Below are positions 40,001-53,400 of a stretch of 64,000 bases of DNA, piece by piece. The stretch's first letter is position 1. Each line of letters begins with the position of its first letter. The notes beneath the pieces are model-generated. The model had not been told where the DNA came from and made no database searches. It was given only the letters and a program-made list of their open reading frames with translations. The stretch comes from Onchocerca volvulus (Eukaryota > Nematoda > Chromadorea > Rhabditida > Onchocercidae), in the NCBI GenBank assembly GCA_000499405.2, contig HG738137.1, forward strand, positions 20,360,603-20,424,602. The letters are read 5' to 3'. The translations under genes and the position numbers were made by a program.

Positions 40001-41820
40001 AAAAAAAAAAGCATTAAATTATGGCAAAGCTGTAATCAGAACAATAAAATGACTCCCCACATTCTAGTTGTTGTTAGTATCCGTCTTGTCAGCTTATTTG
40101 TTTATTTGTCAGTTTGTTTATATTTCAACGAACTTTTTGTGAAAGTCCTACTACTTAATGATAGATTTATGAAGTTAATTTAGATATCTAAATCTACAAC
40201 TTCTTTCCTTCCTCTCCACTTTTGAAAAGTTCAAAATTCAATTGCTACCAATACCCAAGTGTTTATTTTTCAAATGAGATGTGCGAAAAATATTTACAAA
40301 TATTCTAAACTATTTATTTATATATCCCATCCGCTTACGTTTAATTTACCTCACAAATATTGCAGAAAATTAAAAGAGATTTTTATTTTCAAGCTAATTT
40401 CTATCAAATTCACTCATTAAAATTTTATTAATTCGGAAATTTCCCCCGTACGTAATTCTTTTGATTGCCGTCTGGTGGATTATTAAATGGAACATCTAAA
40501 AGGCATCTTTATGAAGATAAACAAATAACCAAGAAGAAGTATCCATATGATCGATTTATTCAAGGGAAGATATAAATGAATGCTCAGTTGAGAAATTAAA
40601 ATTGAAATTGAGTTTAAACATCGTTCTTCAGTTTACCTTTTAAAATCTTCGCTCTGCCATTTATTTTTGTACCAAATTCTTTGTTCAGAATTAGGAACTA
40701 CAGGCTTTCAAATTCACGATTCGCTCAATTTTATGGAATCCGAAGATACCTTTCATTTTTCATCACATTTTTGACAAAGGAATAATATACCTTCTTGAGA
40801 TCTTACCAATGCACGCTTCAGAAATCTCCGAATGATTCACACGCAATCTTCTGGAACATTGATGAGGTATTAATCCGTTTTCTGGAATTTAAGATAGTCA
40901 TGGCTTATATTTTAGTTATTTCGAGTCTAGTGATATAGCTTAATATTAGGCCGTCCGAGTTTGAAGGTGAATACCAGGAAAGCGTTATAGTACCTGAAGG
41001 ATGCCAGGAAATTATTATAGTACCTATCAAAATACGAATGGTCATCGAGCGATTATCTTGCTATATCATAGATGACCACTCGTATTTTGATCTGTTCTAC
41101 ACATTTAATCAACCTCATTTGATATCTTTTGGTACCAGCAAAAAATAATCACATTGATAACGGTATGATGATAAAGTAAATGAATCTTTCGAAACTCCAA
41201 TTCCTCATCAAATATTGTATTATTTAATAATAAAGGTTGTTTGTTGATAGAAATTAATAAATGGATTAAATTATACCGAGGTTTTCGTTTTTTGAAGTTT
41301 TCAGTTTAATTTGAAATGTCGTCTTAAGCCATAATTTAGGAACTTATTGCCTTGACTTTCATTTTTAGCTAAATCAAGAATTCAAAGATTTTAAATATTT
41401 GCATAATTTTCTAATTAAACCATTCCACTGCTCTAAAAAATTTCAGAAATTTGCCGTGGTACCTATTCTAAATTTTCCACTTTTCTACAAATCTTTAGAT
41501 GTACTGTTCAATTACTGCTACTTGTACATTCTTCATCTTACCTGCATTATTATTGGAATCATTCTTCTTAATCAAAGTTTCATTGCTTAGACATTTTGAA
41601 CATAATTCAGGTATGACTGATATCTCTAATTCATAATATTATACTTAATTGTTGAATTTTTACTTTAACTTTGACTATCATAGATGAACCAGAAAATGTT
41701 CTTTTTCAAGTAATTTAGTTAATTTTAAGGATTACGAATAGCAGCGATAATTTCAAAAAAAAGCAAAAACTGAAACTTCGCCGTGGAAAAACAAAAATTA
41801 ATTTAATTTGGTTAGATATT
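37070..41820. other. Intergenic DNA with no supportable gene
   Basis: Apart from the direct-repeat and hairpin block at 40974-41091, I see no gene. Open frames at 38162-38350 and 39697-39900 are hydrophobic or low complexity, lack splice partners and match nothing I know. A perfect 7-base stem (GCAGGGT at 38648-38654, ACCCTGC at 38663-38669) stands out in AT-rich DNA. Upstream exons of the tail-anchored protein at 41825 should lie here but were not found. Confidence 0.45.
40974..41091. repeat. 30-base direct repeat followed by a 21-base inverted repeat
   Basis: CCAGGAAAGCGTTATAGTAC (40974) recurs as CCAGGAAATTATTATAGTAC (41004), each followed by CT, exactly 30 bases apart. Directly after the second copy, ATCAAAATACGAATGGTCAT at 41026-41046 is the reverse complement of 41071-41091 with one mismatch in 21, leaving a 24-base loop. 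No coding frame explains it. It could be the end of a decayed inverted-repeat element or a structured RNA. Confidence 0.75.
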
Positions 41821-41824
41821 ATAG

Positions 41825-42680
41825 ATAAACCAACGCCTCGTATTCAATGGGTTCCAGTTGTACAGCGAAATTTTACGCAAATGAGTTACGAACAGGACGA
41901 TCATGAGGTAAGCATCGCAAAGCATCGAGAGAGACTTCATAGAATGGTTAAATGATCAATTCATTTCATTTGATTTGCAAATTTAAATTGAAACTTTATA
42001 TTATTTGATAAAAAAAGAAATAAACGAGTGCTTTTATTATCCACCTTTTCTTATCAAATAGAATTCGTAAAGAAAATCGGCCAATTTAACTATTCTCTTA
42101 AATCTCTTTCTCTATTGTCGATCTGACCAATTAATTAGATAAGTATCGTTGATTCTCAGCCATTTTACCCGTCACATGCAACTTCACAACAATATACTTA
42201 TGGATTTAAGTAATACCGAACTTGGGTCTTTCAAATGGGAATGATTTTTTCAATCATTGCGCTGAATCCGGCAACAAAATATAGAATGAAGTATTCTGTT
42301 AAGCATTAGAAGAGAACAAATTTCAATTATGAAAATTCTCAAATATTCCTCCTTATTTATTTAAAAAATCTTCCCCGTTTTCTAACAAATGGGGTAAATG
42401 AAGAAATGCAAAATTTTCAGATTCTCAATTTATTTTTTTTTTTTTTTTTTGTTTTTTTTTGCAGGTATCATATCAGAGTATGGAAATGGATAATATCAGA
42501 AAATGGACATGGAAAATGGGTAATGAAAAAATACGCACGTTTAAGCAACAAATGCAGAAGGTAATCGCAGAAAATACCACTAAATCTTCTATTGCCGCGA
42601 AATCAGCATCGTTTATCAGTCAAACACATCTAATATTTGCCATTTGGCCATTTATTATCTTGTTTTGTGCTATAAAATAA
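41825..42680 (+). CDS. C-terminal exons of a tail-anchored membrane protein
   Basis: Two exons, about 41825-41907 and 42465-42680, join in frame at GAG and GTA. They read DKPTPRIQWVPVVQRNFTQM, continuing through an acidic stretch (SYEQDDHE) and a charged helix (KIRTFKQQMQKVIAENTTKS) to a C-terminal hydrophobic segment, THLIFAIWPFIILFCAIK, then stop. A helix ending in a single membrane anchor with only a few residues beyond is the tail-anchored pattern. The WPF in the anchor recalls ACBD4/ACBD5-type acyl-CoA-binding proteins, but no acyl-CoA-binding domain was found upstream, so I do not name it. A possible further exon near 41685 (DEPENVLFQ) does not match in phase. The 5' part is unresolved. 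Confidence 0.5.
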
Positions 42681-45600
42681 TATACAAAATATTTAATTTT
42701 AAAACTGATAAATTATTTTCACACACAAATATCTGAAAAAAATGAATGAAAAAATTGCAGTGCGTCATAAACGAAATGTCACAGGTGGATGATGTAAGCA
42801 TTGTTTCCTGATTACCCAGATCTATCAGATATTTGTAGAAGATTTTAATTAATTGCATGAAAAGATATAGGATTAGTAATAGTTATCAAAAATTGTAATG
42901 CAACATGAAATGTTACTTATTTAAAATACATAATTACATCTCAACAATGTCGAAGTTGCATTGAAATCAAAATGATAAATATAAAATGGAGCTATTTATC
43001 GTGGCTGAATATCGGAAATATCGATAAGTAATCACTGATTAGATATTTCTATTGAAAGATCTGATATTAAAATCTCTCTAAATGCATCAGTCTAAACCGA
43101 CTAATTATGAGAAGATATTGATCTCCAGCAATTTATGCAAAAACAGATTATGTACAGTAAAATGTATATATAGGCAGAGGTACAATAATCTTCAGTACTT
43201 TTAGGTTTTGCATTATTCATCGAATAGCGTCCTGTCTTATTCAAACTTTTAGCAAATAAAGTTGATGAGTCAGTCCAATCTCCATATTTTTATCGAACAA
43301 AGCTATCAATCACTCCAATTATCCATCTTCTCTTCACTGCTCTTATGAAATTTCCTCTTTTTATCATTTTTATTCTTGCAAATTTTCTTGGTAGCGGATG
43401 CTATCATCAGTGATATTGCACAGCAAAAGAATTCATTCCTCAAATTATTTCCATTCGGTAACTAAATAATCCAGCTGATCAAATTCGGAAAAATTTAAAA
43501 GCGCGAATTTTAAATGCATAGCACAAATTACCTAAGGAAATGAGACGGCAAATGCTGGCACTACTTAGTAATAAAAGTGAAAAATGAAAAAAAAAAAAAT
43601 GAACTGGGCAAGATTCTGATGCTTTTGTCGCTATTTTTCTTTCTGATAGTGACAAAAATGTAAGATTGGATTCTGTTCTTGGTTCTTACAGTTTCTCCAA
43701 ATCTTGCAGATTCGCACACTTGCAAACGACCTCAAACTTGGGTAATTAAACCTTTATTATAAATTCTAATAACACGATACGACACGTGACAATTACAATT
43801 CATTGATATCAACCAACGATTTCAGTGATGATACCAAAAACCAAGGGGAAAGGGACCAAAGCAGTCGTGACCCATTAAAACCGCCCCCACAATATCGACA
43901 ATAGAAAAATGAACCTATACTCAAAACTATGCTTATTTATAGAGAGACAACAATGATAAGGTTTGATCTACAGTATGGAGCCATTATTAGCAAATGGGAG
44001 TGCGCCTTTATTGGCGCGTAAACTAGACTACCTAATTGAATTATCGATTGCATAGTAAGACAACAATTCAGGGCAACGATATTTGAATTAAACAATTGAT
44101 ATGACCGACAAAGGAAGGATTTCACAATTAATAACATCAAATGTGCAATTTCAAATTTAAATACAAGGGGATCACCGATTCTCTTCTTTCATCCTCGCGT
44201 TTTCAGCGACAGAATGCCATTTAGCAGTTGGAAGATATGTTTGCACCTGAAATCTAATAAAATTTACTTGGACCGAATTTTCATCAATGAGTTTTTGAGA
44301 AATAGATCAGATGCGAGTCTTAGAACAATAGAAAAAGAGAAATTCGAGATTTCCGATAACTATCAAGGCAATGGAATAATTGTGAAATCATCAATTTTAC
44401 TATAAAATTTCTTTCATTTCATTCCTTTTCAGTTATTAATGCAAGGAACTGTCAAATCGTAACTAGCAAAGCTCTTAAAAATTCAACTACAGTACAATTT
44501 TTTATATAAAATCAAATTTCTTAACGTGACAAAAACTACTTAAGGGATAAAATCGGATTAAACTGTGTAATTTTTTGATTGAAACTGATTCTTTCAAATA
44601 TAAAAAGTTAAGGAATTATTGAGAATCAATATGAATTTATTGATCGGATTACTTGATCATAAACCCAGTGAAATTGCATATTAATAAACGTTAAGATTAA
44701 TAGACTTCAGTATGCTTAAAATTCGAAATTCTCACCACTGATGCAATTTTTCTACATAATAATTATAATCTTGTTTTAAATCCGCGTAGGTAAAAAATGA
44801 AAAATGAGATAGTGCATGATTCTGTGATTCTCATCACATCAAACAGCACATTTCTCTCAATTATAAACTCCTATAGCTTCTGAGAGACGTAGCAAATCGA
44901 CTCAATATTCCTTCGCAGTTTTACTGCAAAAATTTTTGCTTACATTCTGAATATTTTTTTATTATATTCAACAAGAAAGAACAACAAACAATTAATTGTT
45001 CCTTCACCAACAATGTGAATTTCGTTCATATAAATCTATCTAATTATTCGTAGATTTTGGAGATCAACGGAGATAGACATTACTAATCAGCAATTCTTTC
45101 AAGCATGTAAGAAGTTAGCAAAGATACAATTTATTCAGAAAAGTTCGGTTTGGATCTTCCTATGGGGAAATAAGTGTAACTTAAAATTTGTATAACTTAA
45201 AATAACTGTAACTTAAAACCTGATTGTCCACGAAAGCCGAAAGATATAATTGGTCAAATAGCGGAAAGATGTTGATGCAATCATAATAACGAAGATGTCA
45301 CAGGTCAAATAGGGCCACAATTATTAAAAACAAGGAGTTAAAGATCAAAAAGCGCGAAAATTGTTTCAAATGGACCATTTTGGCCTTTTCCGCCAAAACA
45401 ATAAACATGTCAAAGAGAGAAGCCCTGAAAGGATTTAAAAGATTCGGATTTTGGAACAGGGGCAGTTTTAACTACAAGTTTTGACGCGACGCAGCAACAG
45501 CAGTTCGAGTTTAACTACAAGTTTCGACATCAACGTAGCTATAGTCTTATGACAAGAATCGACGCATCCATGGCAATGGTTCGACAATCCAGATCGATAC

Positions 45601-47429
45601 GAGCTACAATTCAACAGAAGACTCTATTAATATCCTTTCATTATTTATCATGTATTGTTCATTTACCGTTAACTTTATATAGTGATATCGTATGCAATAT
45701 CATGTCACCCAATAAAGCCTATTGCTGTCCTTGCCGAGTCATAATAACAAGAATCCATCTTCAGTCCAACCAATCTACAAAACAAATTATACAAGTCCAA
45801 ACAGATTTTTTTCCCCGCATTGATACCGAACAATTTTTTTATTAATATCATCTCGCATATGCCTTCTTGTGCTGCAATACAACATGATGAAATAAATGCC
45901 TAGATGAATTCAATTTCTTAATATTCACCACCCATGAAATTTGTGTTATCAAGAAGAAAACTGTTAATCCAAACAGCAATCGAGGAAATTACGATGTTAA
46001 TTCATCTGCTAGTTTTCAGAATCAGTTTGCCCAAAGCAACACAATTTAAAATTAGTATTCATGATAGAATTATTTATAGCAGTTTAAATCAGTCAACAAA
46101 TTTCCTACTTTCAAAAAGCGAGGATCTAGGTTTAACCACATTTTTTAGTTTCATAACTCAAACTTCTATACAACAGAGAATTTAATATTGCATACAGATG
46201 AAACAGAATCCAGATGAAAACAATAAACTTCGTAAATTACCGTACAAAAAGTCATCCTGCTATTTACACACATCTGTTTGACAAATTTTAGTAAGAATTC
46301 TTCAAAACCCACATGAAAATTCTAGCGAAAATAACCGAAAAGGATCATGAAATCAGTAAGACTTTTTTAAAAAGCGATATATAAATTTGAAAATAACTAA
46401 CACGACCTTCGCGAATTTTAAGGATGTTCAAGTTTATGAAGGTGTATGATCACTAATAATTCAATACTGCGAAAATTTTCAAAATCCGTTTACTAAGAAA
46501 TTTGTTGGGCAAAATTTCGAAAAAAAGCAAAAAAAACGCTCGTAACTGTTTTGGATCAGCAATTCATGATGGCAATGCTGTATTTTGTTCTAATGAGAAC
46601 GAATTTTTTTGTGCTGCTAGAATTTTCCGATAAATCTTCTCAGTAATGACTTAAACATAACTTGAAGTCTTTGAAGAAAGAAACCTTAATACATTTTCCA
46701 TTTTTTATGACATAAATTAATTCAATACTGAGTGAGCCAAGATTTTCCGTCAAAACTATTTCTAATGTACGAAAAAATAGCTAACCATCACAGAATTTTT
46801 TTAATGAGTTATTACAAATTGTACATTTCATTGTTTTTAAAAATGATGAGTTACGTATGAATACGATGACACACAATTTTCCTCCTAAAAGTTTCTTCCA
46901 TTCAATAACGTATGTCAAATTCAATTCGAAATCTAAGCTCTACTTATAGTTTTCACTTAGTTCAGTGACTATCAATATTTCACAGAAATCAGAATAGCAG
47001 AAGGTAATTACTGGCTATAATAATTAAGTAATTAAAAAATTTGAGTCATATATTTATAACTAATTTGCGCATGTATGATCAATTGTATTTCTGTACAAGA
47101 CACACTTGAGTTATACCGCAATCTATATAAATAAATAATAATTTCCAAGCAAAAATTTTGATCAGAGAAACAGAATAGCAAAAACTATCACCAATAATAT
47201 CTTGATAAAATTATACCATTAATAGCGAATTTAACTAAATACGAGAAAAAAACAAGGCTATTTCGGTTAGTAAGAGAAAAATAGAAAAATGTAATCTTTA
47301 GAAATTCGATGTGTGAAAAACTGATCAAATGCTGTTAGCGAATCCTAACGATTTAACCTGCTTTTTGAAATTTATAACACGGAATATTCTGAGTTAACAA
47401 AACTAAAAAACTGAAAGCAGTACATGTAA
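42681..47429. other. Intergenic DNA, mostly without features
   Basis: Except for the relic at 45.3-45.6 kb, nothing is supportable. A 63-residue frame at 44214-44405 follows a good acceptor (CGTTTTCAG), but its translation matches nothing I recognise and has no partner exon. Frames at 45549-46185 are without domain features. Confidence 0.45.
45300..45560 (+). pseudogene. Second intermediate-filament-like relic
   Basis: The + strand here aligns with 6170-6450 over roughly 250 bases with many differences. AGTTAAAGATCAAAAAGCG matches AGTATTAAAGGTCAAGAAGCG, and GAAAGGATTTAAAAGATTCG followed by GATTTTGGAACA matches GAAAGGATTTAAAAGGTTCG followed by GATTTTGGAGCA. In one frame it reads RI(stop)KIRILEQGQF, again like the first rod segment of intermediate filaments. 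No later rod segments are recognisable. Both copies are broken, so this is a dispersed relic: either two dead gene copies or a fragment carried by a mobile element. Confidence 0.5.
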
Positions 47430-49449
47430 TCATATAGCAGTTCCTCTTTCAAGATCACTTTTAAGATCTTCCGTATACTTGTCGTAAAAACGATCCAACT
47501 TCTGATTGAATTTACGGTTCCGTTCATTGATGTAATCGATTGGAGCGTCTGGATCGAACATTCGCCGACGATGATATTGATCACGTTTCTTTTCTCTGAA
47601 GAAAACAAGTTTCAAATAAAACATTAGCAAATATGATCTGATCAATATGATCAGGGCAAGAAATAAGGTCGTGTATTTACTTAATTGGAAGCGCAGGAGA
47701 AATCGGTGACGTTAGAATCTATTTGCATAATTGTTTATGAGAGCGTAATTCTTTTATTTAATTAATGATATATGATAATGATGATTTTCACTCATGCTTG
47801 TTACTAAGTATATTTGCGATTCTTACCATTCCAAATTAAAACGAAGGTAAATTGACAGATTAAGATTAAAACAAGAAAATAAAGTAATAATGAGAAATCC
47901 ACTTACTGTGCTCTGATATCATCTGCTAGTTTATTCAAGGCAGCATCTGTTGGATAATAAGTTCCAGAAATGAGTGTATTCACGCCAGGATAGAACTCTT
48001 TAGCGTCACTAAAAGTCTCAGATGCTTTGTTTTTGAATGGGGCAATGAATTTGGTCACATGCATAGCTAAGTTCACCTTTCATTCTTACAAAACTCTCTT
48101 AAATTAGATTTCAAAACCAACCATTTAAGCCACATTTTTAATTCCATTAAACTAAGGTTAGAAGAATCAACCTTCCTCCATTTTCCGATAACAATCCATG
48201 TAAGAGATCTAGTTAAGGAACAGTATGAATAATTTAGACGAAACATTGATAAAATACTTACATAACTTGTCTCATTTTTTCATATGCTTTTATATCAGGC
48301 TTGATATTTCCAGAAAGTCTCTGATATTGGCGTAAAGTCATTGCTTCGTAATCTGGAATATCAAATCCAAGATTTTTGAAATAGTTACAATAACCAAGTC
48401 AGTAGACAAAAGGTTATAAAATTCTGGCTTCAAAAATGCTGCTAAAATCATTGTTTACGACTTTCTAAACTGATACGCCGAAGTTAATAATTGAATAAAG
48501 CATTCCGCTAATAATTTTGCAATATCTACAACCTTCCTACCAGGAAAACTCACCACTGAATCCTTTGTCGGACTTTTTTTTTCTTTTGACTATTTCCTTA
48601 CGCTCGATTAAATCTGCCTGTGTTTTCAAGGCTTGTAATCTATCATAATCTTCTCCCCGCTCTTCAGCAGCCTAAAATAAAATTTGTTTTACATCAAAAA
48701 TTTCATGAATCTATTCGGTAAAAAGATGTCAAGAGATATTTTTAAAAGTGTTGATACATGCTGATACATAAATTCTGACTGCACAGAGATCCGAAGGAAA
48801 AGAGAATCGTAAATTTTTCACATTTTTAATGCAAGACCATGTATCAGAGCAATGATAATGGAATGAATAATGAGGATCTAGCAACCTCTGTTGCTCAAAC
48901 TTCAATTAATTCCGCAATTTGCACATTCCATTCTCCTACAGTTCATTAACATGACAAAATAATTGTCCTTACAGAAAAAAAAAACTTTGCCCTCGGGAAA
49001 GTTTCAAAGGAAACTAATCTAACTTTTCTCAATTCCATTTGCTCCAACTCCCATTCTTGACGTTTTCGTTTTAAATCGTAATTTTTCGGCAACTTTGATC
49101 TGTGATCCTCTTCTACCACTTGTTCGTAGTTCAACTTGCGGGATTCCTGCTAAAAAAGATGAAATTCTGATCAGTTTGCAGAAAAACTACACTCTTATGG
49201 TTTTTAAGACTGGAAAATAGAATTTTTGAGGCATTTTGGACAGTAACATTCTACTGTTTCTTTACGCTAACATCAAACACTAATCATTATTCTATGAAAT
49301 CCAATTATTTTGCCAAAATATTAGTCCAAACTTACACGTTTTTGGTGCAACATCCTGAATCTCTCCTTGAGGGAATCTTTTGATGGATGCTTCGAAAAAG
49401 AGGTAGATGATTCTGGTACAGAATTCGAGATGACAGATTTGCTTTCCAT
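47430..49449 (-). CDS. syf2: Pre-mRNA-splicing factor SYF2
   Basis: Six - strand exons agree in phase: 49449-49336, 49149-49024, 48671-48554, 48352-48262, 48008-47907 and 47595-47430. They give 238 residues; human SYF2 is 243. Diagnostic segments are [20 protein letters not shown] near residue 50, [20 protein letters not shown] near 85, the [20 protein letters not shown] segment, and the C-terminal [20 protein letters not shown] followed by [22 protein letters not shown]2 is a component of the Prp19-associated activated spliceosome in the nucleus. The start ATG directly follows an acceptor (AATTTATAG), consistent with trans-splicing. The gene diverges from the Fragile X family gene across 967 bases. 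Confidence 0.96.
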
Positions 49450-49738
49450 CTATAAATTACCATATTTCATCATCGGATTATGTCAAATTATCTATCTCAA
49501 ATCGTAGCTCGAACTTCATACAACCGAAACATCAACTCTTTCTCTTGTCCCATGAGTATTACTAGCTTTTATGAACAAAAATAGTTTTAATTTAGCACTT
49601 CACAAAAGACTATTATCCAAACAGATAGAATCAGATTCTGAACTGTTTATGGCTATTACTCGTTTTCGGAAATTTAATTAATAGAAAGCAACGCGAGCGA
49701 ATTATGGTTTTGAAGTTAGATGAATCTGCTTAGGGAAG

Positions 49739-49880
49739 CCGATGATCTATAGTATCCGATGACCTATGATACCCTATGACTTGTAGTGCCTGATGACCCG
49801 TCCTAACAAAAACTTGATGACCTATCGTACTAAAGACCCAATGACCTGTCGTACTAAAAACCCCATGACCGACTCGGTAG
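49739..49880. repeat. Degenerate TGACC minisatellite in the syf2/fxr intergenic region
   Basis: About six imperfect units of 18-26 bases begin with TGACC or a close variant, for example GATGACCTATCGTACTAAAG and ATGACCTGTCGTACTAAAAA, each followed by an AC-rich end. The last two full units are nearly identical. The array lies about 290 bases upstream of the SYF2 start and 540 bases upstream of the Fragile X family start, so it may fall in promoter DNA of either. Confidence 0.75.
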
Positions 49881-50416
49881 GGCCACTCTCGCACTGCCCA
49901 TTCACCCAACCCGCCAGCTACCTATTCTATCCAGTCTCTCGGTCGTTGTCAACCATTTCATCGCTTGTCCGACTATCGATTGAGTGAGTAGCGAGGCAGG
50001 CACTCTCTTTCCATCTCTGTATCTCCTCATCCATGTTCATCTCTTCATGTCTGCATGTCTGCACGACTATTGTATGTGTGAATGTCTAAATGTGTTTATA
50101 TGTCTGCATCCACTTATGTTGCATACTTATGTGTTAAAAGTACAGGGAATGAGAGGACAAGCACTTGCTGCGAGCAGAGCAGGCAGAGAGCGGTTGGGTC
50201 GTTGTCGTTGAGCTTCGGCTCGTTTTTTGTCGTTCTACCGGATTTGGACTCGTCGGATTTGGAAATAATAATAATCGGTGGAGGATAGCGTTTGGTAGAC
50301 GGATCGATAGATATTGATCGGATTGGGTTGATCAATCGAACGAACAAGTTAAGGTTGAGGAAGAGTGGAAGTGCGTGACAATAATAGATATCAATTCACT
50401 TCGGTATAAATTAACG

Positions 50417-53400
50417 ATGGAAATTGAAGTGCGGCAAGGCAATGGCCTGTTTTATAAGGTTCGCATATTGATTTGTTGGCGCATTTTATTATCGTGCAAT
50501 TCGTGGGAATTATAGATCATTTTGAAAGAAAGATATTGTAGAAACATTCTGATCGATTCTTTTTGGAAAATTTCCCGCAGTTTAATCTCTCTTCCTGAAC
50601 AGAATAGATCAAAATATATTTTGTGCAAAACCTTCCACACGACTGGTTTTAAATTGTATAAAATGAGTTTAGGATAATAAAACTAATCGATCTAGTCGAG
50701 CAGTTAACGATCTTTTTTTCCCTCCCCATATTTTGTACTCTTCAGGATTTGGTACCTGCTGTTTTTTATTTTGATTCCTGTTTTGGTTTAAAATTCATTC
50801 ATGTCTTTTTACTATTTTCTTTCATTGTATTAATTTCCTCTTCTTTTCATTATTATATTTTGCAAAATTTTCACTTTAAAATCGACAACATTCCGAAGTT
50901 GATGTCATTTAGATGGTAAACAGATGATTATCATGAGAAAAGAATTTTACAGACTTCATCTTTTATAAGGTAGCTGGAAAAAAATTAAACATCTTTACAT
51001 GCAGTTTTGATAATAATTTAAATAACTACCCTGAAATTCTGAATCACTTTTATAGGCTTTCGTAAAGTCCATCAAGACAGATACTGTCATAGTGAGCTAT
51101 GGAAATGATGCGAAAACCGATGAGGTTTGTTTCATCGTTTTCCTGAAGTTTTGCATACTCATAATTTTTTTTTTATCATTTTTTTGTATTTGAAGTTTTG
51201 CATATTCATAAATTGCTTGATTCTGATGCTGCAATTACATGCTGAATGTTAGGAACAATTATATTTGCAGCTGGAAAGGGAGATTGAGTTAATAAAAACT
51301 TATCTGACGATAGATTTAGGTGAAATTTGACGATTGCCGCTTGCCACCGCGTTCCACGAAAGCTGAAGCATTAAAAGTAGGCGATACTGTTGAAGCGTTG
51401 ATGAAACAGGAGGGTGATAGTGTCTTCGGCTGGCAGAAAGCCAAAATTAAAGAATTGAAGGTAAAAGTTTCATTGTTTAAAGAATTCTATCAGAATGGAT
51501 ATTCAGGTTTCAAAAAAAGTTTCATTTGCTAGTGGGTAAAGATTTTATTATTGAGCCGTTTTTTGGAGCTTAAATGTTTTTTTTTTCTGATGACGTAAAC
51601 TTCTTACAAATTTTTAGGGTGATTTAGCAGCAATTGAAAGCGTTGAAGGGCCGCACCGTATGGACATTGTATCATTGGAAAATATACGTACTTTATTGGT
51701 CAAATGTACTCCACTGAAACAAAGTCAATTCAAACATGCAGAAATCACTGTGCCTGAAGATCTCCGAGCTTATTTCAAGCGACCTGAGTCATATGCTGAT
51801 TTCGCAGCCACTGTCAAAAGTGTTTTTGTCGAGTATGATGAAGAGAATGGAAATCTTCTTCTCTCCGTTAGTTGTTTTTTGGACTGATGCAATATACGTT
51901 TGGGTCGCTATGTTGTTTCCAATTTATGATATGTGGACGGAGGGATGAAATTATTTCAATGATATCTAGAAAAAATTACAAATATGCTATACATATTTAT
52001 GACTTTCGATAAGTATGCAGTGCAATAAATATGATGTGCAAACCATGGGACAGTTGATCAACTGGTCTATGTAATGACTGAAATAATGAGAGTCTTAGAT
52101 TGTCTAAATATTGTTATCATGGAAATTGCAAAATTTATTACCGCAGGCTTAGTTCCAACGTTTTAGACATTTGAAGAACAAGCAGTAAAACGCGCCACAA
52201 TTCTTTCTGATATGTATTTCAAGGACTCTCGACAGAAAATGCAACTTTTGCAGCGTCAGGAGGTTTTTTTTTTTTTTTTTTTTCTGAAATAGCTTGTGTA
52301 GAATGTCTTTTATTTTATGTTATTTATGTAAGAACCGATGTTAGTGACTTGTTACTGATAATTGAGATATTATACATATTTAATAAACTTATGAGTAAAC
52401 TCAGCGGTTCGTGAGTCACATATAAATACAAATAGAGCAACAAGGTCGCTCGAAGCTCTTTGTGATAGCATACAAGACAGAATTAATCGGGAAATAAGGA
52501 TACATAAGTGGTATTTTATTTGTCCACGTTTATACGCGCATGAACCAAGAAAATTACAAGAAATACCTTTTTTAGTTTTGTATGATGCGTGAATATCATT
52601 TAGGAAGCTGCTCGTCTGTTAGAAAACACATCGATGCATACGTCAGCTCATGTGGAAGAATTTACGGTACCATTTGATTTGATGGGTCTTGCGATAGGGT
52701 CACATGGAGCCAATATTCAGAGTGCACGGAACATTGAAGGTGTTGAAGATATACAGCTCGTGGAGAGCAATGATGGTCATACACCTGTACTTTTCAAGGT
52801 TAGCGACAACTTATGTATTAAGTGATTCATAAATTATAATCTTCATGACAATGTATGGTAGACTATAATTCATGTTATTGTTATTTCGTTTTGAAAAAAA
52901 AAGCCTAGCTTATGATTTATTATTAAGTTCATGAAAATTCTACTTGTTTAATTACTTATAGGTATTTGCCCAAAATGCTGAAGCTGCAGCTGCAGCTCGT
53001 TCACAGCTGGAATATGCAGTAGAATCATTTGATGTACCTCGTGGAATGGTTGGCAAAGTGATCGGTAAATCGGGTAAAACGATTCAGGTAATTATGAAGT
53101 TGGATCTACACAGCGCTTCTGAAGTATATGCAGTAATATATGAAGGACTTTAATGAATACCATGTTATATAGCATCGATTTTTAGGACATCGTGGATAAA
53201 TCAGGTGTCGTACGCGTGCAGATCGAAGGTGGTGATGGCCAAAGCAGAGTTGATGAAAATGTAAGATAATTTTTGTTTTTTTCTTTACCTCAAGTAGATA
53301 ATTTTGGAATTTATTAGAACTTGCTTTTTCTTATTGCTCCAATTTAATATTTTTATAGGCTGACGAACCAGTGCCATTTGTTTTTACGGGTACAAAAGAT

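Noticed and set aside
44214..44405. 63-residue open frame preceded by a good acceptor
   Set aside because: No homology recognised, no partner exon or poly(A) signal nearby; single acceptors are common by chance in AT-rich DNA.
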